A DNA stretch of 64,000 nucleotides. Source: an uncultured Psychrobacter sp. Lineage in GTDB: Bacteria > Pseudomonadota > Gammaproteobacteria > Pseudomonadales > Moraxellaceae. Positions 36,363-46,141 of this stretch are shown in pieces. The notes below the pieces were generated by a model that was not told where the DNA came from, made no database searches, and saw nothing but the letters and a program-made list of their open reading frames with translations. The stretch is taken from contig NZ_CANMAH010000001.1 of the NCBI RefSeq assembly GCF_947495825.1, positions 592,314 through 656,313 of the forward strand, in the 5' to 3' direction. Both the position numbers and the translations under genes were made by a program. Within the stretch, counting starts at the first letter, position 1; each line of letters starts with the position of its first letter.

Positions 36363-36427
36363 GTTTAACAACCGTATTTGTTTTATTTTAAAATAAATAT
36401 ATTTATGAATAGAGATTTATTCAAAAC

Positions 36428-36817
36428 TTAAGGCACAGCAGCATAAACGACCAACTCTACGAGCATCTCTTCGCGAGCAAGTCCTGCTATCACCAGCGCC
36501 GCTCTGTTTGGATATGGTGCTTCGAAGTATTCAGCATACACTTGGTTGACGGTTTTTAGGTACTCGCGGTCGGTCACATAGATAAGCACCTGCAATACCG
36601 CATCCATGCCAACGCCCGCAGATTCCAAAGTATGTTTTAGGTTATCTAGCGTTTGCCGAGTTTGTGCCTCAATACCACCTGCGACCACTTCACCATTCTC
36701 ATCAATAGGAATCTGCGCGGTATACAGCGTTCCATTGTTAGTAATCGCCCACTCTAACGGAGATTTGGAAGCGTAAAGTGGGGTCTTAACGGGCTGCTTA
36801 GTGGTTTGAGTCGTCAT
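36428..36817 (-). CDS. RidA family reactive-intermediate deaminase
   Basis: The 129-residue protein shows RidA/YjgF features: LYTAQIPIDENGEVVAGGIE near the N-terminus, QTRQTLDNLKHTLESAG, VLIYVTDREYLKTVNQVY and PYPNRAALVIAGLAREEMLVEL with the conserved Arg. RidA proteins hydrolyse enamine/imine intermediates and prevent their damage, often within amino acid or amine catabolic clusters. It is divergent from the LysR gene, which probably regulates this minus-strand group. Confidence 0.88.
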   Translation of the reverse strand: MTTQTTKQPVKTPLYASKSPLEWAITNNGTLYTAQIPIDENGEVVAGGIEAQTRQTLDNLKHTLESAGVGMDAVLQVLIYVTDREYLKTVNQVYAEYFEAPYPNRAALVIAGLAREEMLVELVVYAAVP

Positions 36818-36998
36818 GCGGTGTTCTTCCTTAGATAAATGGCGGCATCAGCTGTTTACTTGATAGCCTGTATTGCGATGTTGCATCCATGCTACCCTTT
36901 TAATAATGACAAATCTAACTAATTAAGTATTAATATTGATAGATTTAATCTATCATGGTGCTTATCTTATCTATAAATAAATTTGGGCAATAAAGAAT

Positions 36999-37928
36999 AT
37001 GAAAATACAGCAATTACGGCACTTTTTATTTGTGGTAAAAGAAGGCGGTTTTCGTGCTGCTGCTGAACGCGCTAATCGCACACAAGCAGCGCTATCAGCG
37101 TCCATCAAAGAGCTAGAAAAGACGCTCGGTCAGCGTTTATTTGAAAGTGGTAACAAGGCCACACTCACCTCTTTTGGCGAGAGCTGTTTACCAAAGATTG
37201 AGCAGTTTCTTAATACTTATCAAGTGCTAGAAGACGATCTAAAAGCAGCGGCAGCAGGCGATAAAGGCAAAATAAGAATCGCTAGCGTGCCATCACTGGT
37301 CACCAAGCTGTTGCCAAGCGTGTTGGTCGAATACTCCAAAAAGTATCCTGATATCGAGATTGTATTGATAGATGATAATGCGGTTGGTGTGGCCAATCGA
37401 TTATTGGCAGGAGAAGTAGACTTGGCATTAGGCAACTGTACCAGTATGGATCAGGCAGATATCGACTTTACCCCGCTTATATCAGACCCAATTGGCGTGG
37501 TATGCTTAAAAAGTAACGTATTAAATCAGTTGAAAAGTCAATCAGAAAAGCCGCAAAAGCGACCACAAAAAAAAGGGCTTAAATGGCAACAATTAGTCGC
37601 GCAGCCCTTTATCTATAATGGCACTTGTCGGCTACTTGAAAACACGCCAGCTGAGGTGCTCAATCGCAATGCGCGCTACACGGTCGAAAACATCACATCC
37701 TTATTTGCACTACTGCGCAATGATTTGGGCATCACGACTTTGCCCAAGCTTGCTTTTCCGTCGAACGAGCCAGAGCTTGTGTGGCTTGACTTACTGGAGC
37801 CAGCTTTGGATCGGCAAATCGGTATTTTTAAGCTAACCGATAAAACCATCTCACCACCTGCACAAGCCTTTTATGAGTTGTGTATCAAGTACGTGCAAGA
37901 GCATTATCCTTTATCAGATATGGCATAA
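36999..37928 (+). CDS. LysR family transcriptional regulator
   Basis: The 309-residue protein has an N-terminal winged helix (MKIQQLRHFLFVVKEGGFRA, RANRTQAALSASIKELEKTL) and a periplasmic-binding-protein-like effector domain starting near GKIRIASVPSLVTKLLPSVL. It carries an unusual Lys/Gln-rich insertion (EKPQKRPQKKGLKW) around residue 185. It is divergent from ridA and likely controls the ridA-aldehyde dehydrogenase-BCCT group, with the substrate or an intermediate as inducer. Confidence 0.9.
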   Translation: MKIQQLRHFLFVVKEGGFRAAAERANRTQAALSASIKELEKTLGQRLFESGNKATLTSFGESCLPKIEQFLNTYQVLEDDLKAAAAGDKGKIRIASVPSLVTKLLPSVLVEYSKKYPDIEIVLIDDNAVGVANRLLAGEVDLALGNCTSMDQADIDFTPLISDPIGVVCLKSNVLNQLKSQSEKPQKRPQKKGLKWQQLVAQPFIYNGTCRLLENTPAEVLNRNARYTVENITSLFALLRNDLGITTLPKLAFPSNEPELVWLDLLEPALDRQIGIFKLTDKTISPPAQAFYELCIKYVQEHYPLSDMA

Positions 37929-37989
37929 TTTTGCATGGCTTGGTTTTTTGACCGTGTCAAAGCTTGATTGTTGTTTTAGACCAGCCGCA

Positions 37990-39780
37990 TTAGACCACCG
38001 TGGGCAACTCTTGATGTTTTAAGCCAATGGTTCTCAGCGCTCCTTTGTCATCGACTTCCTTAATAACCAACGACCATTCGTCGTTTATCGAGACGGTATC
38101 ACCCGATACTGGAGCCGTGTCCAAGCTTTGTTTAACATACTCAGCCACAGTCTGCTGCCACATATCTACTGATGAATCTTCCTCTTTAGACTTAAGTTTG
38201 TCTGATAGCGTTTCGGACGCCATAACACCGGTAAAAAACGGTAAATCTCCAAGCTTTACACTGGGTGATAATAACCAATCTCCGTAGAAATCATCGATGG
38301 CTTTACGATCTAACGTCGTGTCATTAAAAATCTTAGCAATTTTACTGGCATGGTTGCCCCTCATGGCGTACCAGACGCTATCACCAAATTTTAACTTGGT
38401 GTTTTCATCGACAATGACGATTTGTTGTCCGCGCACCAGTGCAAAAATACTAATTTCATCAGGACTTACCCGATTGGAGATACTTTTAGGATGACGACCG
38501 ATAGCAAACGCTCCTGATTGAACTTCAAACTCGTACAAGGTGATACTTGCTTTGTCCGATACCCAGACTTCATGCTCCTCTTTTGGATCTTTATTGGTCG
38601 GAATACGCACCTTAAATAAATTTGCCATCATAGGAATGGTCGTTCCTTGCAAAATCAACGACAAGACCACCACCCCAAACGCTATATCGAACAACATAAA
38701 GGCGCCATCTATCCCCGCCATGACTGGCAAAATGGCAAGAGTAATAGGGACAGCACCGCGCAAACCAACCCAAGAGATAAAACCAATTTCCCTGTCTTTG
38801 AACTTAAAAGGCTTCACACTGGTATAGACGGCGATAGGACGGGCAACCAAAATCATAAAGGCGGCGATTGCCACTGAATAATGCCAAACGTTGATAACGT
38901 TAGACGGTGTGACTAACAGACCTAAAACGACGAAAAGCACTGCTTGTGATAACCATGCAAAGCTATCCATCACTCGCATGACATGTTCAGTTGAGCGCAC
39001 CTTATGGTTGCCAATTAGCACACCAGTAAGATAGACGGCCAAAAAACCACTACCACCCATCAAATTGGTAGCTGCAAAGACCGATAAGCCAGCAGACAGT
39101 ATCAAAATTGCATACATACCTTCCGCTAAATGAACCTTAGGTAACAGCCTCGATAGTAAATAACCGAAGAGCAAGCCCATCCCCAAGCCAAAGCTTAAAT
39201 GCTGTACTAACAAGCCTAAAAATCCAAATACCGTCTGCCCAGCAGGATCTACATTTAGAGCGATTAGACCTGTAACCAATAAAATAGCCAAAGGGTCGTT
39301 GGCACCGGACTCTAATTCGAGCGTGGCTTGAACGCGGTCGTTTAGCTTGACCCCGCCATTACGTAATAGAGAAAACACTGCTGCCGCATCGGTCGAGCCA
39401 ACGATCGCTGCCATTAGCAAACCAAAGCGCCAATCCACTTCGAGCAACCAAGTGACGAAGACCCCAAGCACCATGACGGTAGCCAGTACGCCCCAGGTCG
39501 CTAAAGTAACCGCAGGCTTTAGACCGACTCGAAATGATTTAAAAGAGGTACGTAACCCACCGTCTAGCAGGATACAAGCTAAAGCAGCCTGCCCGACGAA
39601 GTTGGCAATATTATATTGTGAAAACTCAATTCCTAAGATGCCTTGCTCGCCCGCCAACATGCCTACTGCTAAAAACAGCAATAACAATGGAACGCCCAAG
39701 CGCGCCGATAGCGTACTTGCCATGATACTGGCAAAAATCAACAACGCCCCTACTAAGTATAGGATATTTAAGGTATCCAT
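37990..39780 (-). CDS. nhaP2: Potassium (or sodium)/proton antiporter NhaP2-type
   Basis: This 596-residue protein has a CPA1 antiporter membrane domain (about residues 1-390) with AIVGSTDAAAVFSLLRNGGV, ATLELESGANDPLAILLV and FISWVGLRGAVPITLAILP. A cytosolic TrkA_C-like domain follows (TLYEFEVQSGAFAIGRHPKS), and then a C-terminal CorC/HlyC-like domain (YGDWLLSPSVKLGDLPFFTG). This architecture fits NhaP2/CvrA, which exports potassium or sodium in exchange for protons under osmotic or alkaline stress. It is convergent with the LysR gene. Confidence 0.9.
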   Translation of the reverse strand: MDTLNILYLVGALLIFASIMASTLSARLGVPLLLLFLAVGMLAGEQGILGIEFSQYNIANFVGQAALACILLDGGLRTSFKSFRVGLKPAVTLATWGVLATVMVLGVFVTWLLEVDWRFGLLMAAIVGSTDAAAVFSLLRNGGVKLNDRVQATLELESGANDPLAILLVTGLIALNVDPAGQTVFGFLGLLVQHLSFGLGMGLLFGYLLSRLLPKVHLAEGMYAILILSAGLSVFAATNLMGGSGFLAVYLTGVLIGNHKVRSTEHVMRVMDSFAWLSQAVLFVVLGLLVTPSNVINVWHYSVAIAAFMILVARPIAVYTSVKPFKFKDREIGFISWVGLRGAVPITLAILPVMAGIDGAFMLFDIAFGVVVLSLILQGTTIPMMANLFKVRIPTNKDPKEEHEVWVSDKASITLYEFEVQSGAFAIGRHPKSISNRVSPDEISIFALVRGQQIVIVDENTKLKFGDSVWYAMRGNHASKIAKIFNDTTLDRKAIDDFYGDWLLSPSVKLGDLPFFTGVMASETLSDKLKSKEEDSSVDMWQQTVAEYVKQSLDTAPVSGDTVSINDEWSLVIKEVDDKGALRTIGLKHQELPTVV

Positions 39781-39988
39781 CTTTGTAAGCCTTATTTTTT
39801 AATAATTATTATGGTGGTATTGGTTATGGTGATTGAGCAAATTGTAGTTACTAATAGTACTATAATTAACTATAACAGATATGGCTTGATGAAGTTAAAA
39901 AGTAACAATGACGACCTATGAACGACAGAGATGAGTGTTATTAATAGCTATATAATACGTCAACTTTCAGGCAATAAATTTATGTAAT

Positions 39989-40026
39989 AAAAAAGCCACC
40001 CCACTACACAAATGGAATGGCTTTTT
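39989..40026 (-). terminator. Terminator of the tssL group (bidirectional)
   Basis: AAAAAGCCA (ending at 39998) pairs with TGGCTTTTT (40018-40026), with a second CCA/TGG pair inside. A and T flanks let it work in both directions. It lies 60 bases past the tssL stop. Confidence 0.75.
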
Positions 40027-40085
40027 AAACATTAAAATAAGTTAAGTATTAACTCTATAGGCTTAGTACCATGTTTAAATACTGT

Positions 40086-40898
40086 TTACGGTAAGAAGAT
40101 CGAGATATGTGCTTGCTCTTTGTTTTCTTGAATCACATTGTCATACGCTGAGAGCTGATTGTCAGAGAAGCTATTAGTAAATTGCCACATGGTTGCAAAT
40201 ATGACCGTCAGTAGTACAGCCATTACCGCGAGAATAACCCATAGCGGTGTTTCGCTAGTGAGAGTATGCTTAATCTGATCAGGAATCGCCCAAAACGGTG
40301 AAAATTCGTTTTTATTCCCGCGAAGATGCTCAATTTCATCACCTAAGCGCGAGATAAGATAGCGAATCTTCTCTGGTGCTTCAAGTCGGTACTTGCCCTG
40401 AAAACCAAGCAGCATCGCATAATGATAGACTTCTAGTGCAGCTAAACGCTTCTCGCCTTGTTCACGTAGACCATCTAAGCGTTCAAAAAATTCATTACCC
40501 GCAATTTGTGAACCAAACAAATCTAGTTGCAAAGGGTTCATCTCCCATGCGTCTTTTAGCGTTTGAAACTCTGGCTCCTGCGAGGTCATGACTGTCTCAT
40601 CAACCAGAGCGCAGTATGCGTACTTGGCTTCATGAATATCTTCTGACAAAAATCCTTTTTTGCGCGCGTTAACTTCGAACTTATCTAAGAAGTCATAAAT
40701 CTTTTGACGAAACTTATGTGGTTCGGTACTAAAGTAGTGGTTGCGTAGTAAGAACACTAAATAAAAGCCGTCATACATGACATCAACCAGCGATTGGCTG
40801 CTGAGACGTTTATCAAGACCGATTGCTGAGACCTTTGAGGCCACCTCACCTGAGTCTAATAATGAAGGCGCAGAGCCAATTGAATTATTCCCTGACAT
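40086..40898 (-). CDS. tssL: Type VI secretion protein TssL (DotU family)
   Basis: The 270-residue protein has the cytosolic DotU domain (MYDGFYLVFLLRNHYFSTEP, YAYCALVDETVMTSQ, LDLFGSQIAGNEFFERL, LEVYHYAMLLGFQGKYRLE) followed by a single transmembrane helix near the C-terminus (PLWVILAVMAVLLTVIFATM) and a short periplasmic tail without an OmpA domain. TssL forms the inner-membrane part of the T6SS membrane complex with TssM and TssJ. It lies 62 bases downstream of tssK on the minus strand. Confidence 0.93.
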   Translation of the reverse strand: MSGNNSIGSAPSLLDSGEVASKVSAIGLDKRLSSQSLVDVMYDGFYLVFLLRNHYFSTEPHKFRQKIYDFLDKFEVNARKKGFLSEDIHEAKYAYCALVDETVMTSQEPEFQTLKDAWEMNPLQLDLFGSQIAGNEFFERLDGLREQGEKRLAALEVYHYAMLLGFQGKYRLEAPEKIRYLISRLGDEIEHLRGNKNEFSPFWAIPDQIKHTLTSETPLWVILAVMAVLLTVIFATMWQFTNSFSDNQLSAYDNVIQENKEQAHISIFLP

Positions 40899-40960
40899 GA
40901 TCGTTCCTAAGGCTTGATTTTTGAAAATACTGATTTTGAAAATACTGGTTTTGTAATCAG

Positions 40961-42307
40961 CTACTGTACGATAGCCATCAACTCTATTTTTAAGTCATCA
41001 AAACCGTTTGGTACATAGATACAAATAGATTCTGACTTGATCATCTCATCATACAGCTCGCCTACTGGCTCAATGGTGAAGTAACTAAATCCTGGTCGCA
41101 CTGGTATCGCACTAGGTACTTGAGTCACATGCGAGACAGGTGAACCAGGTAGCGCTGATAACACACGCTTCTCTACTGAATCAGGAGTCGCAACCTTAAA
41201 GCGGCGTGGGACGATATCGATCAGCTCATGCATCGGTAGTGATGAGCTAATGGACAGATATAGCTGTGAGCTTCGCGTAATCTTGTCATTACTTAGCTCG
41301 CCCGTATAGTAAGATGATTTATTCTGACATAAGGGAATCGAGATAAAATTGCTTGCAATGACAGTGTTGAGTAGCTCACGAATGATCGAGATGATACTAA
41401 TAAACGACTCATGAGCATTGTCATGATGATAAGAAGGCAGATCGCCCACTTTATATAATGAACTAAAAGTTGCCAACTGGCTGGCCACATTTAATAGCGC
41501 CTCATACAGACGTTCTGGATGCAATTTAGCGTTATTATATAAGTGATTTAGCTGAGAGTACGCGGTATTGAGAGTATGCAATAGCCAAAAAGATGCGATA
41601 TCTGATGAGCGAAATTCTAGTAAATCATTATTAGACTGACGATGATGATCATATAATGAAGTCGATTTGGTATTAATCATAGTCATCAAACGATAGACTT
41701 GACCCACGAGCGCAGGGTTAGCGGTAATATGCACACTAGGGACGATGTAATCTTCGTCTACTTGATAAGCGCCTTGGGTTGTGCGTATTAGTTTGGCTAC
41801 CAACAAAGACACTGTATCTTGACTAGGTGCTTGCGCGGAATGACTCAGCTGCAAGCTTGGTGATAGCTTGATAACATCAATGACTGCTTCAGCTGCCTCA
41901 CTATATAAATCTTTTACTTCGACAGCACCCCTCACATAGCGCGCTGGATTATCACTATGCTCTGTCTGTATATTATTGCTGTCATTATGGACAATCTCTA
42001 AGCTTAAAAATACAAAAACCTCATCGCCATTATCTTGAGTATCTAGCGCAATGGACTTAGGCAATACGTCTGTACGAGGTGCCTGATATATTGTGCCATC
42101 TGGCAATACACCATATATACTTTGAAAGCTTAATAAATTACTTTCTAAAAGTTGCTTGTCTATCTGCACATCAGACACCCCATAAGCATACGGTTGCATC
42201 AGCATCATACTCAATGCTCGCTGCGAGTTATGATAAGTGTCTTGAATCTGAAAATGCTGAGGTCTTAAAAACAGCCCCTCTCCCCATAGTACTCTGTTTT
42301 TACTCAA
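40961..42307 (-). CDS. tssK: Type VI secretion baseplate protein TssK
   Basis: The 448-residue protein begins with the TssK signature VLWGEGLFLRPQHFQIQD and contains the family segments LLVAKLIRTTQGAYQVD and, near the C-terminus, HVTQVPSAIPVRPGFSYFTI. TssK links the baseplate to TssL and TssM. The length is normal. It is preceded 9 bases upstream by the lipoprotein gene on the same strand. Confidence 0.93.
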   Translation of the reverse strand: MSKNRVLWGEGLFLRPQHFQIQDTYHNSQRALSMMLMQPYAYGVSDVQIDKQLLESNLLSFQSIYGVLPDGTIYQAPRTDVLPKSIALDTQDNGDEVFVFLSLEIVHNDSNNIQTEHSDNPARYVRGAVEVKDLYSEAAEAVIDVIKLSPSLQLSHSAQAPSQDTVSLLVAKLIRTTQGAYQVDEDYIVPSVHITANPALVGQVYRLMTMINTKSTSLYDHHRQSNNDLLEFRSSDIASFWLLHTLNTAYSQLNHLYNNAKLHPERLYEALLNVASQLATFSSLYKVGDLPSYHHDNAHESFISIISIIRELLNTVIASNFISIPLCQNKSSYYTGELSNDKITRSSQLYLSISSSLPMHELIDIVPRRFKVATPDSVEKRVLSALPGSPVSHVTQVPSAIPVRPGFSYFTIEPVGELYDEMIKSESICIYVPNGFDDLKIELMAIVQ

Positions 42308-42316
42308 AACAATCTC

Positions 42317-43009
42317 CTACGAACAGCTGACTAACGGCTGCTGATAATATTTAAGTTTGGTCGTAAATGTAGACGCAAGATTTGAACTGATGCCCTCTGC
42401 GATATTCACATCACATGCGCCTATATTAAGCGAAAGTGGCTTATCAAAATTGAGACTATCAAGCGGAATGAGAAGCTGTGAGCGTTTTTTGGTATACCTT
42501 AACCCCACCTTGACCGCCATAAAGCGCGCATCCTGCGGAATGTTTAGAGTCAGACTGGTCTTGCGATTAGGGATAACACTGACTTCTTTAGCAGCCAGCT
42601 CCTCAACTTCAGTAAACTGGCTTTCTTCTTCCAAAAACGCGATATAAGCGATACTCGCAGTACCTTGGTTTGTACGTCCAGCATTGGCATTGACCATAGG
42701 TTTAATGTTTAGTGTAACCTGCTGCCGCTTTAGCTGCTCTTGTAATGCCTGCTGCTCGGTATTCATATGCTCAATCTGCTGTTGCTGCTGCTCCAACTGA
42801 GCTTTTAGACTTTGCAGATCGTCCTTATTACTGCTTTTGCCATTACTGATGAAGCTCTTTATATTACCAGTAATAGTAGACTCGCCTGCCAGCGCAGAGA
42901 CATTGTGGTTTGGTTTGCTTAATTTATCAGTGCTACACCCTGTTAGTGCCCCGCTTAGTAAACAACCAGCCACAGTTAATGTTATCGGTAATATATTACT
43001 TTTGTTCAT
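42317..43009 (-). CDS. TssJ-like T6SS outer-membrane lipoprotein with coiled-coil insert
   Basis: This 230-residue protein has a lipobox (GALTGCS, lipidated Cys25). A long Gln-rich coiled coil follows (about residues 62-95, QLEQQQQQIEHMNTEQQALQ), then a beta-rich domain whose VIPNRKTSLTLNIPQDARFM and AVKVGLRY recall the second half of TssJ (Pro-Gly loop, then the 'arYvGVvA.fR' strand). Canonical TssJ has no such coiled coil and is shorter. Placement between tssK and tagX supports a TssJ role in anchoring TssM at the outer membrane. The homology is inferred. Confidence 0.6.
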   Translation of the reverse strand: MNKSNILPITLTVAGCLLSGALTGCSTDKLSKPNHNVSALAGESTITGNIKSFISNGKSSNKDDLQSLKAQLEQQQQQIEHMNTEQQALQEQLKRQQVTLNIKPMVNANAGRTNQGTASIAYIAFLEEESQFTEVEELAAKEVSVIPNRKTSLTLNIPQDARFMAVKVGLRYTKKRSQLLIPLDSLNFDKPLSLNIGACDVNIAEGISSNLASTFTTKLKYYQQPLVSCS

Positions 43010-43040
43010 ATTTTTAATCTACCTTGGAGTATTATTGACA

Positions 43041-44090
43041 TTATTGACGGGTCAAAATTTCTGCCATTTCTGGACGACCAAGCACGCCTTTTTTACGCAG
43101 CTCAACATGCCCAAGATCCATCATTCGCCAGTCACCTCCCCACACAAATCCAGCAGATTTTGCCACTTTACCATATAGTTTATAGCCTCGCATTGCCCAA
43201 GGATCCTTTTCAGTGATGACAATCTTACCATTTTTAATAAAGGCACTGTCTCCTGCAAGACCAAACTGATGGTAACTTTTATAGGAACCTGCCTTGGTCA
43301 CATGCGAACCCTTTTTAAGAAGTCTTGCCTGTCTTGCAGGGCTACGATAGCCCTCTAAAAGCACCATATCATAGCCATACTGATCGCTCATTACCTTATA
43401 CACAGTCAACAGCCGTTGAACAAAATCTGAATTCATTTTTTTCCAGTTGCGATCAGCATTCTTGATATTGATATGACCATTGTGCAGATGCGAAGCCAAC
43501 ATGTCGCCTGAATAGCCAGTGCTATGATCTTGAGCATTTAGATCGGACAAATCTGGTTCAGGTAGCATAAGTGGTCCTTCAGCTTGCGGAAAATTATTCT
43601 CTGTATCAAGCCAATACCCCTTCTCAATCTGCATAGCCTGATAGCTTGCAATCTCAGCATCAAGTTCAGCGAATAACTCCTCCGGCGGCGACGGTGGTGG
43701 CCGTAGGCGCTCTCCTACGAGTAGCTGATTAATTTGTGAGTTAGCAGTGCTGGGTATAGTGTTTTTAGCATGATAAACCTCAAGAGAGTGACTGTTAATG
43801 AGGGCATAACATATCCCGATAGTCGCTGTAATAATTAACACCGTCAATGTAGATATGATTGGAATACGCGAGAGATTGTTAAGCGCTACAAAATCACGAA
43901 TGCGCTTTATAAAAGAGCGAGAGGACGTTACTTGTAGCTGCCTTAATAACCAGCTTATTTTTAGACCAGATAACCGCCGAACACGATTTTTTGTCTTATT
44001 AATTATTCTTATACCCAGTTGTCGATCGAAAAGCGCAATCACCACAACGACTGATATCAGCGTAAAGATAGAAACAGTAAAATACACCAT
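43041..44090 (-). CDS. tagX: TagX-like L,D-endopeptidase (M15 family) of T6SS
   Basis: The 349-residue protein has an N-terminal membrane helix (TVSIFTLISVVVVIALFDRQ), a second helix (ISTLTVLIITATIGICYALI), and a C-terminal M15/VanY-type peptidase domain with GSYKSYHQFGLAGDSAF (the SxHxxGxAxD zinc motif) and MDLGHVEL (the second His). In Acinetobacter, TagX cuts peptidoglycan so the T6SS can cross the wall. It is the most upstream gene of the minus-strand tssL group and divergent from the gene at 44444. Confidence 0.82.
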   Translation of the reverse strand: MVYFTVSIFTLISVVVVIALFDRQLGIRIINKTKNRVRRLSGLKISWLLRQLQVTSSRSFIKRIRDFVALNNLSRIPIISTLTVLIITATIGICYALINSHSLEVYHAKNTIPSTANSQINQLLVGERLRPPPSPPEELFAELDAEIASYQAMQIEKGYWLDTENNFPQAEGPLMLPEPDLSDLNAQDHSTGYSGDMLASHLHNGHINIKNADRNWKKMNSDFVQRLLTVYKVMSDQYGYDMVLLEGYRSPARQARLLKKGSHVTKAGSYKSYHQFGLAGDSAFIKNGKIVITEKDPWAMRGYKLYGKVAKSAGFVWGGDWRMMDLGHVELRKKGVLGRPEMAEILTRQ

Positions 44091-44443
44091 AAAAATATAA
44101 ACAGTCGTTGGTAATATTAATTTTATAAGTAGTATATAGACAAACGGGTTGTTTTAAAATAAAGCTGACTTAATTTCATTCTTATTTTTTCATACCTATA
44201 TTTTTTCCTCTCTTTTACTATAAATTTCCGACGCCATGTCTTAAATTCAAAGGCTTTAAACTATCTCACTATAAAAATAATTACAAAAAAAGATATTTAA
44301 ACTTAATGACTTACTAATAATTAGTCAAATAATGTAGTCAATTATAGTGACATCAATAGAGTAAACACCATAAAATACGCTTATAAGTATCTTGGCATAT
44401 AGTGAAAATTAGGAAAAATAATCGATAGTTAGGAGTTAGAAAA
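44091..44443. other. Divergent T6SS control region
   Basis: There is no gene. The sequence is very AT-rich and should carry the promoters of the two divergent T6SS groups. The plus-strand side has AGGAG (44431-44435) as ribosome-binding site for the GTG start at 44444. No clear regulator box is visible. Confidence 0.5.
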
Positions 44444-46051
44444 GTGGTTGTAAAAAAACTAATGCCATACGGCCACTATGTTTTAGTGATGCTCTTAATT
44501 GTCTATCTCATATTGGCTTGGATGTATTTCAAAGACAATGCAGGACAACTTACTGCATTTGGTTTATTGCTTTGGTTTGTCATCGTTCCTCTATTGTTAT
44601 TTGCATTTATCCTAGCGCTTCGATGGAGACAAAAAAAAACAGAAAGTAGTACTGCTGAGGCTGCATATAACGACAGTGAAAAAGAGCGCGCTAAACTACC
44701 GGATACTTATAGATTGTTTATGTACAGCAGTATTTGTCTGCCTGAAGGAGATAACTGGTCCGATGTAATTGATAATGATGCAGACCTCACCTTATTGAGT
44801 GAAGATCTGACAGACTTTGATGGTTTACCGATACTGACCAAACCGATTGCATGGCTAACCGATGTCGCACCCTTACCATACCAACATATGCATGAGGCGG
44901 GTTTAGAGGACTCAGATCTAAACGGCCTAACTCTGCGTCTGTGCTCATTGATTTACGAACAACTCTCTTTAAGTGATGAGGTGTTGTCGAGCATTGCTAA
45001 ACACCTTAACGTTCATGATAAACAAGATACTCATGAACCCAACTCAGCTATCGATATTCACCCTGATTGGCAACAGCATTACCTTGTTAGTGCAGACAAA
45101 ACAGATAACGACGAATCCACCTTCGCTCCTAGTGATAGCTCACTCTCTAAATTTTCCATTTATCTGTGCGTGCCTGAAGGCGCAGACACAGAGCTACTCA
45201 TCGCAGCCACAAAAGAGCAGCTATCGACCTATGGACTTTTAGAATCCTTAATTACTATTAACCCGATTGTCACTAATGATATTGATCTAGAACGTAATAT
45301 CACTTACGACTCTATGCAATTTATCAATGAACATGTGATGCCATTGGCCCAATCAGCGTCTCCTGAGCTTTGCTTATTGATCATTGCAGACACACAGATC
45401 AATGATGAGTGGCTAGAATTACAGCTGTACTCAAATAATAGCTCTACCATCATTCCTACCGAAGCTGGAGTACTGCTTATCTTTGGCAATCAAGCAGCCC
45501 AAGACGTACTTGATATCGACACTTATGCCAACGTTTTATTAACTAAAATATGTGCTCCTGATGTTAAAGACATGAGTACACAAAATGCGGATATAAACGA
45601 CCATAGCCAATCAGAAGTATGCCTTGATAGCAGACGTAGCTATAGTCATCGGTTAATGAGGATCAAAGACTTACTGCTAGACAACTCTTTTTCACTGTCA
45701 TCAACCACTGTCAAAACGCACATTCAAACAGAATTAGACGATACAACAAATAAAACTAATGTTCTTCCTCAAAATATTAGTGTCACATCTATAACTGACA
45801 TTAATCCGGAGAAACAACCGTATGATATGTCAGTATATATGAGCTTTATTGATGCACTGACAGCACAAGACATACTAGTAAATGAGCGTTATTTAGGGCA
45901 TTATATGCCATCTAACCTTTGGTTGAAACCATTTATCGGTTTATCATTATTCGTCAATTTAATTAATACCAACCAACAAGAGTCAGATTACATATTTCTA
46001 GAAACCCAACATAAGCGATGTTCTATGCTTTGGTTAGCAGATTTTTCCTAG
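44444..46051 (+). CDS. T6SS-associated membrane protein of unknown function
   Basis: The frame starts with GTG at 44444 after AGGAG with an 8-base spacing; an ATG at 44462 is an alternative. The 535-residue protein has two N-terminal transmembrane helices (YVLVMLLIVYLILAWMYF and FGLLLWFVIVPLLLFAFILA), then a large soluble part rich in Asp and Ser, and a C-terminus with YMPSNLWLKPFIGLSLFVN. I do not recognise the family. Its position directly before tssM suggests a T6SS assembly role, perhaps comparable in place to accessory assembly proteins of Acinetobacter. Confidence 0.75.
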   Translation: MVVKKLMPYGHYVLVMLLIVYLILAWMYFKDNAGQLTAFGLLLWFVIVPLLLFAFILALRWRQKKTESSTAEAAYNDSEKERAKLPDTYRLFMYSSICLPEGDNWSDVIDNDADLTLLSEDLTDFDGLPILTKPIAWLTDVAPLPYQHMHEAGLEDSDLNGLTLRLCSLIYEQLSLSDEVLSSIAKHLNVHDKQDTHEPNSAIDIHPDWQQHYLVSADKTDNDESTFAPSDSSLSKFSIYLCVPEGADTELLIAATKEQLSTYGLLESLITINPIVTNDIDLERNITYDSMQFINEHVMPLAQSASPELCLLIIADTQINDEWLELQLYSNNSSTIIPTEAGVLLIFGNQAAQDVLDIDTYANVLLTKICAPDVKDMSTQNADINDHSQSEVCLDSRRSYSHRLMRIKDLLLDNSFSLSSTTVKTHIQTELDDTTNKTNVLPQNISVTSITDINPEKQPYDMSVYMSFIDALTAQDILVNERYLGHYMPSNLWLKPFIGLSLFVNLINTNQQESDYIFLETQHKRCSMLWLADFS

Positions 46052-46141
46052 GCGTTTTAAGCGTAGCTCTTATGAAAAAATTGACGCTTCATTGTTGTAA
46101 ATACTTATTTTATTGTCTTAAGATCACACTAGGTAGCACGC

